Counted from the first letter of the stretch, positions 1 to 9,423 are shown. The stretch: DNA of 64,000 nucleotides from Allopusillimonas ginsengisoli (GCA_005239165.1 RAPG01000006.1:214868-278867); one strand, 5' to 3'. The notes: generated by a model not told the origin, from the letters alone. A program made the numbers and translations.

Positions 1-635
1 TTCGGCCCCGCAAGGTCCCATACGGCGCGGCCCTCATTAGCTGACATGGCGACGGAATCAAGCAGGCCCAGGTCACTAGGTTGTTCAGGCCAGCCTTGGC
101 GTGCAAGCAGAGCCGGGCTAGCCAGCAACACGGTTTGGGAGGACCCAAGTCGCTTGACAACCAGGCTGCCGCTTTCTGCCAGAGACGGCCGCACCCGCAA
201 CGCAATATCTACACCCTCGTCCACCACATCAACCACACGATTGGTCACCTGCATATGCACATGCACATGCGGATATGCGGCCAGAAAGTCAGGCAAAAAC
301 TCGCCCACCACGGTTTGGGCAAGCGTTACCGGACAACTTACGCGAATGACGCCACGCGGCTCGGATTGCATGGAGGCCACAGCGGCCGCAGCGGCTTCCG
401 CTTCTTCACGCATGGCCATGCAATGACGCAGATAGAGCTCACCGGCCGTCGTCAATGACAGCGTGCGTGTGGTGCGCTGCAAAAGCCGTACGCCCAACTG
501 GCCTTCGAGCCGGGCTATCCGGCGGGAGAGCCTAGAGGTAGGAATGCCGAGCGAGCGACCTGCCGCTGCAAAGCTGCCCTGCCCCACGATCTCAGTGAAA
601 TACATCATGTCGTTCAGGTCTTGCATACTCGCCAT
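1..635 (-). CDS. LysR-family transcriptional regulator (truncated by window edge)
   Basis: The first 211 codons of a LysR-type regulator are visible; the rest lies outside the window. The N-terminus carries the typical winged helix-turn-helix (about residues 5-62: FAAAGRSLGIPTSRLSRRIA followed by LEGQLGVRLLQRTTR). The start of the effector-binding domain follows from about residue 90. I chose the ATG at 635; a second in-frame ATG three codons later is possible. It is divergent from the azoreductase gene at 853 with about 217 bp between them, the usual layout for a LysR regulator controlling its neighbour. That it regulates the azoreductase is an inference. In such divergent pairs (for example quinone- or electrophile-responsive regulators) the effector is often a substrate of the reductase, but nothing in the sequence identifies it here. 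Confidence 0.93.
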   Translation of the reverse strand, partial: MASMQDLNDMMYFTEIVGQGSFAAAGRSLGIPTSRLSRRIARLEGQLGVRLLQRTTRTLSLTTAGELYLRHCMAMREEAEAAAAAVASMQSEPRGVIRVSCPVTLAQTVVGEFLPDFLAAYPHVHVHMQVTNRVVDVVDEGVDIALRVRPSLAESGSLVVKRLGSSQTVLLASPALLARQGWPEQPSDLGLLDSVAMSANEGRAVWDLAGP

Positions 636-852
636 CCTTCAATCGTGTTCTGCCAACAACTCTGCCATCATTACAATCAAAAATAGAACAATCTATCGCG
701 TTAATAGGCACTACTCATTAAAACAGCATCAATGCATACTAGCACCCTGTTCTTTCATTAAGAACACAAAACACGTTACACGCCATGGCGGTCCGATTAA
801 GCCACCACAGCATCACACACCTGAACAGACATCAAACAGATACGGAGTACCT

Positions 853-1503
853 ATGAAACTATTGCACGTCGATTCCAGCATCAATGGCACAAATTCCAAC
901 TCACGGAAACTGAGCCAGACCATTGTGGCTCAGTGGATGGCCACTCATCCAGATACACAGGTCGATTATCTGGACCTTGCCAACGAAACGCCCAATCATC
1001 TTTCTCGCCACGCGCTGGGTTTCAGGCTGCCGCCATCTGATGCATCGCTCAGTCAGGAACAAAAGCATGAAAACCATATTTCTGAAACACTGGTAAGTCA
1101 GTTTCTGGAAGCCGACGTCATCGTAGTGGGCGTGCCTCTTTATAATTTTTCGATCCCCAGCCAGTTGAAATCCTGGATAGACCGACTGGCTCAGGCTGGC
1201 CGCACATTCCGTTACACAGAAAACGGACCCATCGGGCTGGCGGGCGACAAAACACTTATCGTCGCACTTACACGCGGAGGGGTTTATTCGGACAGCGAAG
1301 CGGGCCAGGCCATGGAGCACCAAGAGTCTTATCTGAAGACTATTTTTGGTTTTTTTGGCGTTACCGACATCCGCGTCATCCGTGCAGAGGGCACAGACCT
1401 GGGGCCCGATAGCCGCGCAAAAGCCCTAGAACAAGCCATTACCGCCATAGACGAGGTCGTAGCTCTGCCCCTGACTGGCCAAAAAGATACAGTCGCAGCC
1501 TGA
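853..1503 (+). CDS. azoR: FMN-dependent NADH-azoreductase
   Basis: A 216-residue flavodoxin-fold protein of the AzoR family, which reduces azo dyes and quinones with NADH using bound FMN. The N-terminus (MKLLHVDSSINGTNSNSRKL) has the FMN phosphate-binding segment. VPLYNFSIPSQLKSWIDRL near residue 95 and the ALTRGGVY segment near residue 138 are family signatures. Length matches the family (about 200-215). The open frame runs far upstream to 463, but the ATG at 853 is preceded by GGAG at a good distance and matches the family N-terminus, so the upstream part is not coding. It is divergent from the LysR regulator that ends at 635. Probable role: cytosolic detoxification of quinones or electrophiles. 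Confidence 0.93.
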   Translation: MKLLHVDSSINGTNSNSRKLSQTIVAQWMATHPDTQVDYLDLANETPNHLSRHALGFRLPPSDASLSQEQKHENHISETLVSQFLEADVIVVGVPLYNFSIPSQLKSWIDRLAQAGRTFRYTENGPIGLAGDKTLIVALTRGGVYSDSEAGQAMEHQESYLKTIFGFFGVTDIRVIRAEGTDLGPDSRAKALEQAITAIDEVVALPLTGQKDTVAA

Positions 1504-1544
1504 TGCTCTGGCCGCCCTGCACATGAGGCAAGGCAAAAGTGCCG

Positions 1545-2219
1545 CTACAGCTTGTCTTTAAGCCAATGCCCAAGCTTGGCGGCCTTGGTATCAAGGTAGT
1601 TTTCGTTATAGGGATTACGGTTAACCCTCAGCGGAATGCGCTCTTCGACCTTGATACCAATTTTTTCCATCGCAGCCACTTTGCGCGGGTTGTTAGTCAT
1701 TAAACGCAGCGACGTAATACCGCAATGGTCGAGCATGGGCCGCGCCAGGTCGTAACGTCGCATATCAGCCGGAAAGCCCAGACGCTCATTAGCCTCGACC
1801 GTATCCGCCCCTTCGTCCTGCAGTTGATACGCACGTATTTTGTTTACCAAGCCAATGCCTCGGCCCTCTTGACGCAGATAGAGCAGCGCCCCGCGTCCTT
1901 CTTGCGCAATAGCCTGCATGGCAGTCTGCAATTGGGCGCCGCAGTCGCATCGCTGGCTAAACAGCGCATCACCAGTCAGGCATTCAGAGTGAACACGCGT
2001 CAACACGGGCTCACCATTGCCGACCTCGCCCAACGTAAGCAGCAAATGCTCTTTGGCGGTGGCAGGATCAACAAAAATATGGATCTGGAAAACCGCCCAC
2101 GGCGTTGGTAGCTTGCTGCTGGCAATGTAATCAAGACTATAGGCCGCTGCCATGTCGCTGGCGGCAGCAGGCTGCTGGTGGTCGGAAAGATGAGAATCTT
2201 TGCCAGAAGTCGGCGGCAT
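1545..2219 (-). CDS. ribA: GTP cyclohydrolase II
   Basis: Catalyses the first step of riboflavin synthesis, GTP to 2,5-diamino-6-ribosylamino-4(3H)-pyrimidinone 5'-phosphate, formate and pyrophosphate. The zinc-binding cysteines are visible in [18 protein letters not shown], and the catalytic/GTP-binding segment in [37 protein letters not shown] closes the domain. It is a stand-alone RibA, not fused to RibB. The ATG at 2219 (224 residues) is chosen because a GAGG Shine-Dalgarno lies just upstream; the open frame extends further to 2375 without family similarity. The start leaves an N-terminal extension of about 25 residues relative to many RibA proteins. It follows the liv cluster on the same strand but is separated by a hairpin, so it is probably transcribed independently. 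Confidence 0.95.
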   Translation of the reverse strand: MPPTSGKDSHLSDHQQPAAASDMAAAYSLDYIASSKLPTPWAVFQIHIFVDPATAKEHLLLTLGEVGNGEPVLTRVHSECLTGDALFSQRCDCGAQLQTAMQAIAQEGRGALLYLRQEGRGIGLVNKIRAYQLQDEGADTVEANERLGFPADMRRYDLARPMLDHCGITSLRLMTNNPRKVAAMEKIGIKVEERIPLRVNRNPYNENYLDTKAAKLGHWLKDKL

Positions 2220-2352
2220 AAACAACCTCAGATGGAAAGCACGCAAGCTTAACATTGTGCGTGCCGGTATGCGTCGCCTGATGGCAACGCCCCATAATAC
2301 TTCCGAGCTGCCCACCCCGCCTGCAAAGCCCTGAAAAATGCCTCTCGATTTA

Positions 2353-2388
2353 GCGGAAGGCCTCTGCGCGAACACAGAGGCCTTCGCT
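2353..2388 (-). terminator. Hairpin terminator after livF
   Basis: A 10 bp perfect inverted repeat (AAGGCCTCTG at 2357-2366 and CAGAGGCCTT at 2375-2384, 8-base loop) sits immediately after the livF stop. The T-tract is poor (a TTTTT run appears only about 20 bases later on the minus strand), so termination may be partial. Confidence 0.6.
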
Positions 2389-3093
2389 TTAAACTTTTAC
2401 GCCCAGGTATTTCTGGATCGTGTCCGTATCAACCTGCAACTGAGCCGGTTTACCTTCATACACCATATGGCCATTATTAATGATGTAGCAGCGGTCTGCG
2501 AGAGACAGTGCCGCCCTGACATTCTGCTCTACCAGAATAATCGTGTGTCCACTCTTTGCCAGCTTGCGACAGACCTCAATCAGGTCTTGCACAATCAAGG
2601 GGGCCAACCCTTCAAAAGGTTCATCCAGCATGATGACATTGGCATTGCGGATCATCGCCCGCGCAATGGCCACCATCTGCTGCTCCCCCCCTGAAAGCTG
2701 CTTGCCCTTGTTGCGTCGCCGCTCAGCCAGTCTTGGAAACGTCTCATAAATTTCTTCGAGCGTTCGGGCGGGCTTGGCCGACATCGCAGCCAGTTGCAGA
2801 TTCTCCTGTACCGTAATTTGCCCGAAAACTCGTCGCTCTTCGGGCACAAGCTGTATGCCACGTCGCGCAAGTTGAAACGGCGGCAGCTTCTGCACTTGCT
2901 CACCCTGATGGCGGATAACACCGCTTTTGGGCTGAATCATGCCCATCAGCGTTTTCAGGGTCGTGCTCTTACCCGCACCATTACGACCCAGCAGTGCCAC
3001 CACCTCGTTTTCTTCCACACGCATGGAGACATCAAACAGAATATGTGAGTCTCCGTAGAAGCTGTTAATTTTGTCGACTTCAAGCAGACTCAT
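2389..3093 (-). CDS. livF: Branched-chain amino acid type ABC transporter ATP-binding protein (LivF)
   Basis: A 234-residue ATPase of the LivF type, one of the two nucleotide-binding subunits of HAAT-family importers. Walker A is GRNGAGKS, the signature is [15 protein letters not shown] and Walker B is [13 protein letters not shown], followed by the switch histidine region ILVEQN. The ATG at 3093 lies 14 bp inside the end of the upstream livM-livG fusion gene, implying translational coupling. The open frame upstream of that ATG is a shadow of the fusion gene. It is the last gene of the four-gene liv cluster (binding protein, livH, livMG, livF). Confidence 0.93.
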   Translation of the reverse strand: MSLLEVDKINSFYGDSHILFDVSMRVEENEVVALLGRNGAGKSTTLKTLMGMIQPKSGVIRHQGEQVQKLPPFQLARRGIQLVPEERRVFGQITVQENLQLAAMSAKPARTLEEIYETFPRLAERRRNKGKQLSGGEQQMVAIARAMIRNANVIMLDEPFEGLAPLIVQDLIEVCRKLAKSGHTIILVEQNVRAALSLADRCYIINNGHMVYEGKPAQLQVDTDTIQKYLGVKV

Positions 3094-4915
3094 GGTCGTC
3101 CATCCCTCCCAGATAGGCAGACTGCACTGCCGGATTGGTCCGGATCTCGTCCGGAGTGCCTTCGGCAAGCTTGCGTCCTTCATACAGCACGGTAATGCGT
3201 TCAGCGAGCTCAAACATGGCGTCCATGTCATGCTCAACAATCACCATGCTGCGCCCCTTGCGTATTGATTTAAGCAAAGCAACAACGTGCACGCGTTCTT
3301 CAGGCCCTAACCCAGCCAGCGGCTCATCAAACAGCAACACATTGGCTCCTGTTGCCAGGGCAAGCCCGATCTCCAGACGCCGTTTTTCACCGTAAGAAAG
3401 CTCGGAAACCACAGAGTCCGCCTGTCGGTTCAGGTCAACGAGCTGTATCGCGGCATTGACTTGTTCGTCCATATGATGCGCATCGTGAAGACCGCGCAAC
3501 ATGTCAACACGAAACTTGCCGCGCTGACGTGCCAATACGGCAATCATCACGTTCTGCCGCACGGACAGCGCCTCAAACAACTGGTTGATCTGATAGCTCT
3601 TGCTCATGCCAAGCTGACACACAGCCGTCACACCTATGCCGGTAATTTCCTGCCCGCGGAAAAACACCTGACCCGACGTGGTGGCGAGCTCCCCGGCCAG
3701 CATGGCGAAAAAGGTAGACTTCCCAGCGCCGTTGGGTCCGATCACACCACGCATTTCACCTTCAGAAAGCGAAAATGTCACATCACCCACTGCCGTCAGA
3801 CCGCCATACTGTTTGGTAATGCCCCGCGCTTCCAGCACTGGCATACCAGGACGGGCGCCTTCGATCGGCGACACAATATCCAGTTGCGCAATGGCTTGCG
3901 TATCTGCCTCGTCATCCACGATTTGCTTTCTTGTGTTTCGGCGGCGTACCCAATCGAGTATGCCACCAGCCACACCATGTCGAAACACCGTCACAAGCAC
4001 CACAAACACTATGCCCAGTATCAGCTTCCAATAGGCACCAATATTGGCAACCTGCTGCAGGCCTTCGTAAAGATAGAGCCAGATCGTGGCACCCAGCAGA
4101 GGCCCTAGCAGCGTGCCAGCACCACCCATAACCGTCTGAATTACCAGCTGCGCCGAAGTATCAAGCGAAAAGGCGTCAGGTGGCATATACGATTGGAACA
4201 CCCCCAGCAGCCCACCCGCCAGCCCGCCATAGGCCGCAGCAATGACAAACACGGTCAACTTGTAGTTGCTGATTTGATGCCCGAGCGCCAGGGCGCGGCG
4301 AGGGTTGCCGCGTATGGCTTTCAACACCGCACCAAAGGGCGATCGCACAATGCGACGAGCAATAAGATAGCCAAGGAAAAAGAAGATGGCTACAAACCAG
4401 TACATAGGCCATCCACTGCTGATATGGATGGTGGTAAAACCGAGCGCAATCTCAGGAGGAGGCACCCCTGCAATTCCATTCTCGCCGCCGGTGTACTGCT
4501 TGAATGCCGAGTTTTCGAGAAAATAAAACATCTCGCCAAACGCCAGCGTACTCATGGCAAAGTAAATACCGGTACGCCTCAGCGTGAGATAGCCTATGAC
4601 CAGCCCGGCCAGCGCGGCAATCAGTACGCCGATAAGCAGAGCCAGCAACATGTGCGGCACAATGCCTGACGTAAGCAAGTAAGCAGCGACAAAACCGCCT
4701 GTGCCATAAAACGCCGACTGACCAAAAGACAGCAACCCCGTATAGCCGAACAACAAATCAAAACCCAGACCGAACAGCCCCCAGATCAGAATGCGAGTGA
4801 GCAGGTCGGCGCTCATGCCCATGTGGGGCAATACAAACGGAGCTGCCAGCAGGCACAGAGCCACGACCAGTTCAGGCATGAGTCTGCGTACGAGTGAAGA
4901 ATGGTGCGTGTTCAT
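3080..4915 (-). CDS. Fused LivM permease - LivG ATPase
   Basis: One 611-residue reading frame combines two proteins that are usually separate. Residues about 1-325 are a LivM-type permease with roughly nine hydrophobic segments and the motif FGYTGLLSFGQSAFYGTGGF. After a charged linker (about 326-355) comes a LivG-type ATPase with Walker A GPNGAGKS at about 393-400, signature LSYGEKRRLEIGLAL and Walker B VLLFDEPLAGLGP. The switch region IVEHDMD is also present. The start overlaps the livH stop in an ATGA arrangement, and the 3' end overlaps livF. Fusion of the membrane and ATPase subunits is known in part of this family. Here it means one permease half and one ATPase half are made in fixed ratio. 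The substrate cannot be deduced: branched-chain amino acids, amides and urea are all handled by the family. Confidence 0.92.
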   Translation of the reverse strand: MNTHHSSLVRRLMPELVVALCLLAAPFVLPHMGMSADLLTRILIWGLFGLGFDLLFGYTGLLSFGQSAFYGTGGFVAAYLLTSGIVPHMLLALLIGVLIAALAGLVIGYLTLRRTGIYFAMSTLAFGEMFYFLENSAFKQYTGGENGIAGVPPPEIALGFTTIHISSGWPMYWFVAIFFFLGYLIARRIVRSPFGAVLKAIRGNPRRALALGHQISNYKLTVFVIAAAYGGLAGGLLGVFQSYMPPDAFSLDTSAQLVIQTVMGGAGTLLGPLLGATIWLYLYEGLQQVANIGAYWKLILGIVFVVLVTVFRHGVAGGILDWVRRRNTRKQIVDDEADTQAIAQLDIVSPIEGARPGMPVLEARGITKQYGGLTAVGDVTFSLSEGEMRGVIGPNGAGKSTFFAMLAGELATTSGQVFFRGQEITGIGVTAVCQLGMSKSYQINQLFEALSVRQNVMIAVLARQRGKFRVDMLRGLHDAHHMDEQVNAAIQLVDLNRQADSVVSELSYGEKRRLEIGLALATGANVLLFDEPLAGLGPEERVHVVALLKSIRKGRSMVIVEHDMDAMFELAERITVLYEGRKLAEGTPDEIRTNPAVQSAYLGGMDDHESA

Positions 4916-5787
4916 TCGCGGCCCTCCTGCCCCATCAAGCCTTGTGGACGGAACACCAGAACCAGCGCCATCACCACAAACAGCATGACATGGGAGTAAG
5001 CGGGACTAAACATGGATGTCAGACTAAGAATTTCACCCGCAATAATGCCACCCACAATCGCTCCCGGAAATGACCCGACGCCGCCGATAACCACAACAAC
5101 AAACGAATCGACCAAGACTCTGCTGCCCATATCGGGCGACAGCGTCACAATGGGTGAGTCGATGACACCGGCATACCCGGCAGCCATCGCACCCAAACCA
5201 AACACCAGAAGAAACGTGCGCTTCACATTAATGCCGAGCACACTCACCATTTGCGCATCTTCAATACCTGCGCGTACGATGAGACCAAGGCTGGTGCGAT
5301 AAAGCACGTAATAAAGCACACCTAACGTACCCGCTGCGATCGCCAGCGCCTGCAGGCGGTACAGAGGGTATATCAGTGACCCGATGTGGGCTATGCCCTG
5401 CCCCCAATCGGGCGTCGGTACAGACAGACTGATGCCACCGTAAATAGCCCGCACAATTTCAACCAGAATGATGCCAATCCCGAAAGTCACCAGAATCTGG
5501 TCTTCAGGCGGACGGCTGTAATACATGCGCATGAGCCCACGCTCGATGATCAGCCCTATGACCAGCGAAACCAGCGACCCTATGACTACGGCGGCAACAA
5601 ACGACTCCGTTAGTCCATAGGCCGAATAGCCAGCATAGGCACCGACCACCAGCATGGCTCCGTGCGCAAAATTGACCACGCCAAGCGTGCCGTAGATGAT
5701 GGTCAGGCCCGTGCTAATGAGCGCCAACAGCAACCCCATGGCCAGGCCATTGAACAGTTGCGATAAAAACAACGACATGCTCGGCAT
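4912..5787 (-). CDS. livH: Branched-chain amino acid type ABC transporter permease (LivH)
   Basis: A 291-residue integral membrane protein with about eight hydrophobic segments, homologous to LivH. Recognisable motifs are GLTIIYGTLGVVNFAHGAML at about 27-46 and VIGGVGSFPGAIVGGIIAGE near the C-terminus. The ATG at 5787 is preceded by a strong AGGAGGAG Shine-Dalgarno; a second in-frame ATG three codons later is less well placed. The stop overlaps the start of the livM-livG fusion (ATGA). It pairs with the LivM half of the fusion to form the inner-membrane channel. Confidence 0.93.
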   Translation of the reverse strand: MPSMSLFLSQLFNGLAMGLLLALISTGLTIIYGTLGVVNFAHGAMLVVGAYAGYSAYGLTESFVAAVVIGSLVSLVIGLIIERGLMRMYYSRPPEDQILVTFGIGIILVEIVRAIYGGISLSVPTPDWGQGIAHIGSLIYPLYRLQALAIAAGTLGVLYYVLYRTSLGLIVRAGIEDAQMVSVLGINVKRTFLLVFGLGAMAAGYAGVIDSPIVTLSPDMGSRVLVDSFVVVVIGGVGSFPGAIVGGIIAGEILSLTSMFSPAYSHVMLFVVMALVLVFRPQGLMGQEGRE

Positions 5788-5842
5788 GCAGGTCTCCTCC
5801 TTTTTTGTCTCAGTGATGTGTCAGGAAATCAGGGCAGCGAGA

Positions 5843-7201
5843 TTAGGTGTAATCACCCAGCTTGCAACCCAGCACGCCAATTGCCGGCAGCGCCTTGCGT
5901 CCATCCACCACCTCGACGATCTCGAAGTAATCGTCATCGTTTTTCATGTCTGCCTTCTTTTTCCCCTTTACGATCGGAAAATTGATCACACCCTGGTGAT
6001 CTTCGGCACGGAACGTCACGTCTCCAACTGGCCCTTGCCTGACCTCTCCCGCCTCGTAGGCTTTAATGACATCTGGGGGGTAAAACGAACCGGCGCGTTC
6101 CACGGCATCGGCCCACAGCACAGTGGTCAGATAAGCGATGTACGCTGAATCACGCGGCTTAGCCTTGTACTTCGCTTCAAAGGCCGTCACAAAATCCTTG
6201 GCAACCGGATATTGGTCTTGCAAGGTCCACCAGAAGCCTGTTGCGCCATAAACCCCTTGCATCACGTCGGGACCAATCTCTTTTTCCAGAAACGCCGACA
6301 TATAAGGGACAACAATGTTCATTTTTTCGAGCAGGCCAAATTGCTTGGCTTGTTTAATCGAATTGGCTGCATCGGCGCCATACGCGATCACCACCAAGGT
6401 GTCAGCGTCACTATTGGCAATATTAATGAGGAAAGAACTGTAGTCTTTGGCACCTAGCGGATGGACCTGCTCACCCACAGTTGTCCAGCCTTCCTTTTCG
6501 GTGAACTCGACCATAGAGTCATACGTGGTGTGGCCGTAGGTGTAATCAGGCACCAGATAAATAGCCTTGCGGTCCTTGCCCAGATTCTTAGCAAGCACGG
6601 GTGCAATGGCCTTGCAAGCCGTGTAAGCGAAATAGCACAACCTGAAGCCATAGCGCTGGCAATCAACCCCTGTTGTTTCGTTGGATCCGCTGATGGCGGG
6701 AAGATAAATGGTATGTTCGCGATTGCAAACCTTTTGCAGGGCAATTGCCACCGAGCTGCTGGTGCTGCCCGAGATCATCATGGCTTTGTTGTCATGAATG
6801 AAGCGCGTAGCGGCCTGCACGGCGGTATTGGGTTTAGTCTCGGCATCTGCCACCCCAAACTCAATTTTTTTGCCCAGCACCCCTTTTTTGGTCAATGGCG
6901 ATATTTTCTTTACCTGCTCAGCACCGGCATTGAGCTGTTCCACGGCCAGTTCATACCCCTTCTGCTGATCAGCACCCTGAGCTGAATAGGGCCCGGTGAT
7001 ATCAAGAGTCAAGCCGATAAATACCGTATCTCCTTCAACTCCTGCCGGGAAATTGCCGATTGGCTTTTTTTCTTTGTCAGCGGCGAATGCCATACTGGGT
7101 ACACCCGGCAACATAGTGCCGGCAGCGCCTGCAGCGCCCAGCTTCAGCATGTCACGACGGTCTACACCACTCTGAGTCTTTCCTGTTTTGGTCTTATCCA
7201 T
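5843..7201 (-). CDS. HAAT-family ABC transporter substrate-binding protein, probable Tat export
   Basis: A 452-residue periplasmic binding protein of the Leu/Ile/Val-amide type (type I periplasmic fold, Peripla_BP_6-like). The N-terminus carries a twin-arginine motif (DRRDMLKLGAAGAAG near residue 14) and a hydrophobic stretch ending in AFA|ADK, so export by Tat is likely, as seen in several amide/urea-type binding proteins. The mature part begins with FIGLTLDITGPYSAQGADQQ and includes ISGSTSSSVAIALQKV and VPDYTYGHTTYDSMVEF, typical for the family. The ATG at 7201 has AGGAG at about -8. It is the first gene of the liv cluster, 55 bp before livH. The substrate is not evident; the length (longer than LivK at about 370) fits the urea/amide/aromatic-compound branch. 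Confidence 0.9.
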   Translation of the reverse strand: MDKTKTGKTQSGVDRRDMLKLGAAGAAGTMLPGVPSMAFAADKEKKPIGNFPAGVEGDTVFIGLTLDITGPYSAQGADQQKGYELAVEQLNAGAEQVKKISPLTKKGVLGKKIEFGVADAETKPNTAVQAATRFIHDNKAMMISGSTSSSVAIALQKVCNREHTIYLPAISGSNETTGVDCQRYGFRLCYFAYTACKAIAPVLAKNLGKDRKAIYLVPDYTYGHTTYDSMVEFTEKEGWTTVGEQVHPLGAKDYSSFLINIANSDADTLVVIAYGADAANSIKQAKQFGLLEKMNIVVPYMSAFLEKEIGPDVMQGVYGATGFWWTLQDQYPVAKDFVTAFEAKYKAKPRDSAYIAYLTTVLWADAVERAGSFYPPDVIKAYEAGEVRQGPVGDVTFRAEDHQGVINFPIVKGKKKADMKNDDDYFEIVEVVDGRKALPAIGVLGCKLGDYT

Positions 7202-7423
7202 CTGAACGTCTCCTGGTTAATATATATATGCCTTTCGGCTTGGTTCTCATAAGCTGGTCTATGCCAGCCCTGTCATCCCGATTTTGGCTTTTGCCTGTGA
7301 GTCTGTGTCGCGCCCCCATTTTCACTATTCGCGCACTTTCGGGTCTTGCATAAGAAATAACGCCTGAAACTTACGTACAACTTACGTACGCCCTTGTTAC
7401 CTAGTTAAAACTTGAACTAAATA

Positions 7424-7618
7424 ATGAAAACCTGGATTTTTCTTCTCAGCCTTCTCGCAGTAGCCCTTTCGTGGCGACTGAGCACACGGACACGACACGA
7501 TGGGCAGTTGACCCTCGCACAAAAAATAAAGATTCTGGGAAAAAGCCTGATGGCAGGCGTGGTTGTGTACTTCACGCTGATCGGCCTGGCGTTGCTGTAC
7601 TTAATGCTGACCAACTGA
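7424..7618 (+). CDS. Small protein with two predicted membrane segments
   Basis: A 64-residue frame with two hydrophobic stretches (about residues 3-18 and 43-62) separated by a charged loop rich in Arg, Lys and Thr (RLSTRTRHDGQLTLAQKIKI). Both ends would lie on the same side of the membrane. No clear Shine-Dalgarno precedes the ATG. It stands alone between the divergent liv promoter region and the next exported protein. I do not recognise a family; the amphipathic design and lack of a better frame make it plausible as a real small membrane protein. Confidence 0.5.
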   Translation: MKTWIFLLSLLAVALSWRLSTRTRHDGQLTLAQKIKILGKSLMAGVVVYFTLIGLALLYLMLTN

Positions 7619-7809
7619 TCTTGACTATCCCGCAGGCAGACGCGGGCACAGTTGACACCCGTCAAATAGGCAAATAGCTCAGCCGGCGTAAGCTTAAAAA
7701 CCGACCTATGCTCGCCAAATCATGAAATGTAATACAATTTACAAAGGCAGCACTTTCCGCAAGATTTGTAACGTGTTAAGGCTCACTTGCCGAAAAAAAG
7801 GGTTTTTCT

Positions 7810-8307
7810 ATGCACGTTCTTTTGCGTCAACTTTTGTTCATCGTTGCGCTACTTTGCGCAAGTAACGCAACGGCCAGTGCGCCTGCTAATTGGCCTGTCA
7901 GCCCCTCCCAGCTTGAGTTAGCCACCACTTATGGCACCATAAGCATCGATACCAGCGAATATGTGTATGAGTCGCGCCTGCTCATAAACGGGTACGAGGT
8001 CGATCCCACCGTCCGGGGCAGGCTCAATATTGACTATGCATTCAATCTGCCTGCTTCCGGCGCCGCACTCGTTTCGGTCGATACCGGCAATGACGTATGC
8101 CCCATTTCGTACCGCTGGGTAATTCTTGACAAGGCTGGCTACACACTGTCGCCGTCATTTGGTTCTTGCTCCGGACAGATTCTGGTTTCGGCCACACGCA
8201 CCCAGTTCACCCTCAAAACACCCAGTCCTGAAAAGCCGGATAAAATCGATGTATACACGTATGATGGTAAAACCATCATACATACCGTCGCTTCCCTTAA
8301 ACCGTGA
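7810..8307 (+). CDS. Exported protein of unknown function
   Basis: A 165-residue protein with a classical signal peptide (hydrophobic LLRQLLFIVALLCASNATAS, predicted cleavage near ASA|PAN). The mature part is rich in beta-type sequence and contains two cysteines (NDVCPIS and FGSCSGQ) that could form a disulfide in the periplasm. No known domain is recognised. It is followed 9 bp later by another small gene and then a cytochrome b561-like gene, all on the plus strand, suggesting a short operon. Confidence 0.7.
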   Translation: MHVLLRQLLFIVALLCASNATASAPANWPVSPSQLELATTYGTISIDTSEYVYESRLLINGYEVDPTVRGRLNIDYAFNLPASGAALVSVDTGNDVCPISYRWVILDKAGYTLSPSFGSCSGQILVSATRTQFTLKTPSPEKPDKIDVYTYDGKTIIHTVASLKP

Positions 8308-8316
8308 GCACACGCA

Positions 8317-8676
8317 TTGACTACATCCGAAACAAAAACCTGGGGTTTTCTCCATCCTGAGTGCCATGGCCGCAACGCGCTCATGTTTTTCAGCTGGGAT
8401 CTGGCGCGCACCATCGAAGAGCAGTTTACGCTTCATGCCAGTGCCCCTATCGACATACGAGTCTACGAAGCCCAAAAGGCGGTAAACCGCCTGCTTAACC
8501 AGTACGTACAGATCCAGGCCAACCCTAAGGCTTTCGAAGGCCAGAGCATCACCCTGCACATTGAGCACGACGAAAGCGAGCCCGACAAATCTGTCCTGGC
8601 ACTGCACACTACTGCCCATCTAGAACAGCTTATTCTTGAAGTACAAGAAGAACAGGCGAACCAACGCATCAACTGA
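8317..8676 (+). CDS. Conserved-looking hypothetical protein, TTG start
   Basis: An open frame of 119 residues between the exported protein and the cytochrome gene. The frame opens at a TTG (8317); no ATG lies at the right place, and an in-frame ATG occurs only at 8383, so the start is uncertain. The sequence is soluble, with an acidic C-terminal helix (LEQLILEVQEEQANQ). The stop is separated from the cytochrome start by a single base, which argues for translational coupling and a real gene. No family recognised. Confidence 0.6.
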   Translation: MTTSETKTWGFLHPECHGRNALMFFSWDLARTIEEQFTLHASAPIDIRVYEAQKAVNRLLNQYVQIQANPKAFEGQSITLHIEHDESEPDKSVLALHTTAHLEQLILEVQEEQANQRIN

Positions 8677-8677
8677 T

Positions 8678-9370
8678 ATGAAATCCCATGGCAATACGAT
8701 ACGGGTCTGGGATCTACCCACCCGCATTTTTCATTGGGCGCTGGTTGTATGTGTGATCGGCTCCTACGTCACCATCAAACTTGGTGGCCTGTGGATGGAC
8801 TGGCACGCCCGCTTTGGCATGACCATTCTCGGGCTGATTATTTTTCGGCTGATCTGGGGGGTTGTCGGCCCTCACTACGCGCGATTCAGCCAGTTTGTAC
8901 GTGGGCCAAAGAAACTCATGGGCTATTTGCAGGGACACTTCACCAGTGTTGCCGGCCACAACCCTCTGGGTGCTCTGTCAGTCATGGCACTTTTGCTGTT
9001 TATCGGGTTTCAGGCTGTCAGCGGGCTGTTCGCCAACGATGACATTTTTACAACGGGCCCTCTGGCCTACTTGAACAGCCAGTGGTCAAGCAGGCTCACT
9101 ACCTTGCACAAGCTGAACGAATGGGTTTTGCTCGGCGTCATCGGGCTTCATATCGTTGCTGTGCTTTGGTATCAGTTCGTCAAACGCAAGCCTATTATTC
9201 CTCCCATGGTGCACGGTGATACCTTCGTTGTGACCAGCTCTGAGGCCGTCAGCACACAAGACAGCTGGAAGGTTCGCTTGGCTGCCCTGCTGCTGGCGAT
9301 CGTCATTGCAGGCTTTCTGTGGTGGATATGGAACCTGGCACCGACCGGTGATTTCTCATCATTTATGTAA
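8678..9370 (+). CDS. Cytochrome b561-like membrane protein (Ni-Fe hydrogenase b-type fold)
   Basis: A 230-residue diheme-type b cytochrome with four main hydrophobic segments and a fifth at the C-terminus. Candidate axial histidines are in TRIFHWALV near residue 17, DWHARFG, AGHNPLGAL, TTLHKLNEW and GLHIVAVLWYQ. These positions fit the cytochrome b/b561 family that takes electrons from quinol or passes them to soluble c-type partners. I start at the ATG at 8678, which directly follows the previous stop; the open frame upstream (from 8636) only overlaps the previous gene. It is the last gene of the plus-strand run and is followed by a terminator. The partner is unknown; the cytochrome c' gene at 23.9 kb is too far away to be assumed. 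Confidence 0.87.
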   Translation: MKSHGNTIRVWDLPTRIFHWALVVCVIGSYVTIKLGGLWMDWHARFGMTILGLIIFRLIWGVVGPHYARFSQFVRGPKKLMGYLQGHFTSVAGHNPLGALSVMALLLFIGFQAVSGLFANDDIFTTGPLAYLNSQWSSRLTTLHKLNEWVLLGVIGLHIVAVLWYQFVKRKPIIPPMVHGDTFVVTSSEAVSTQDSWKVRLAALLLAIVIAGFLWWIWNLAPTGDFSSFM

Positions 9371-9395
9371 GCAACAACATCAGCATCCCGCAATC

Positions 9396-9423
9396 AAGAG
9401 GCCGCTACCGCCGGCCTCTTTTG
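9396..9423 (+). terminator. Rho-independent terminator after the cytochrome b gene
   Basis: AAGAGGCCG and CGGCCTCTT form a 9 bp stem with a short loop, followed by TTTT. It lies 26 bp after the stop of the cytochrome b561-like gene. Confidence 0.8.
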
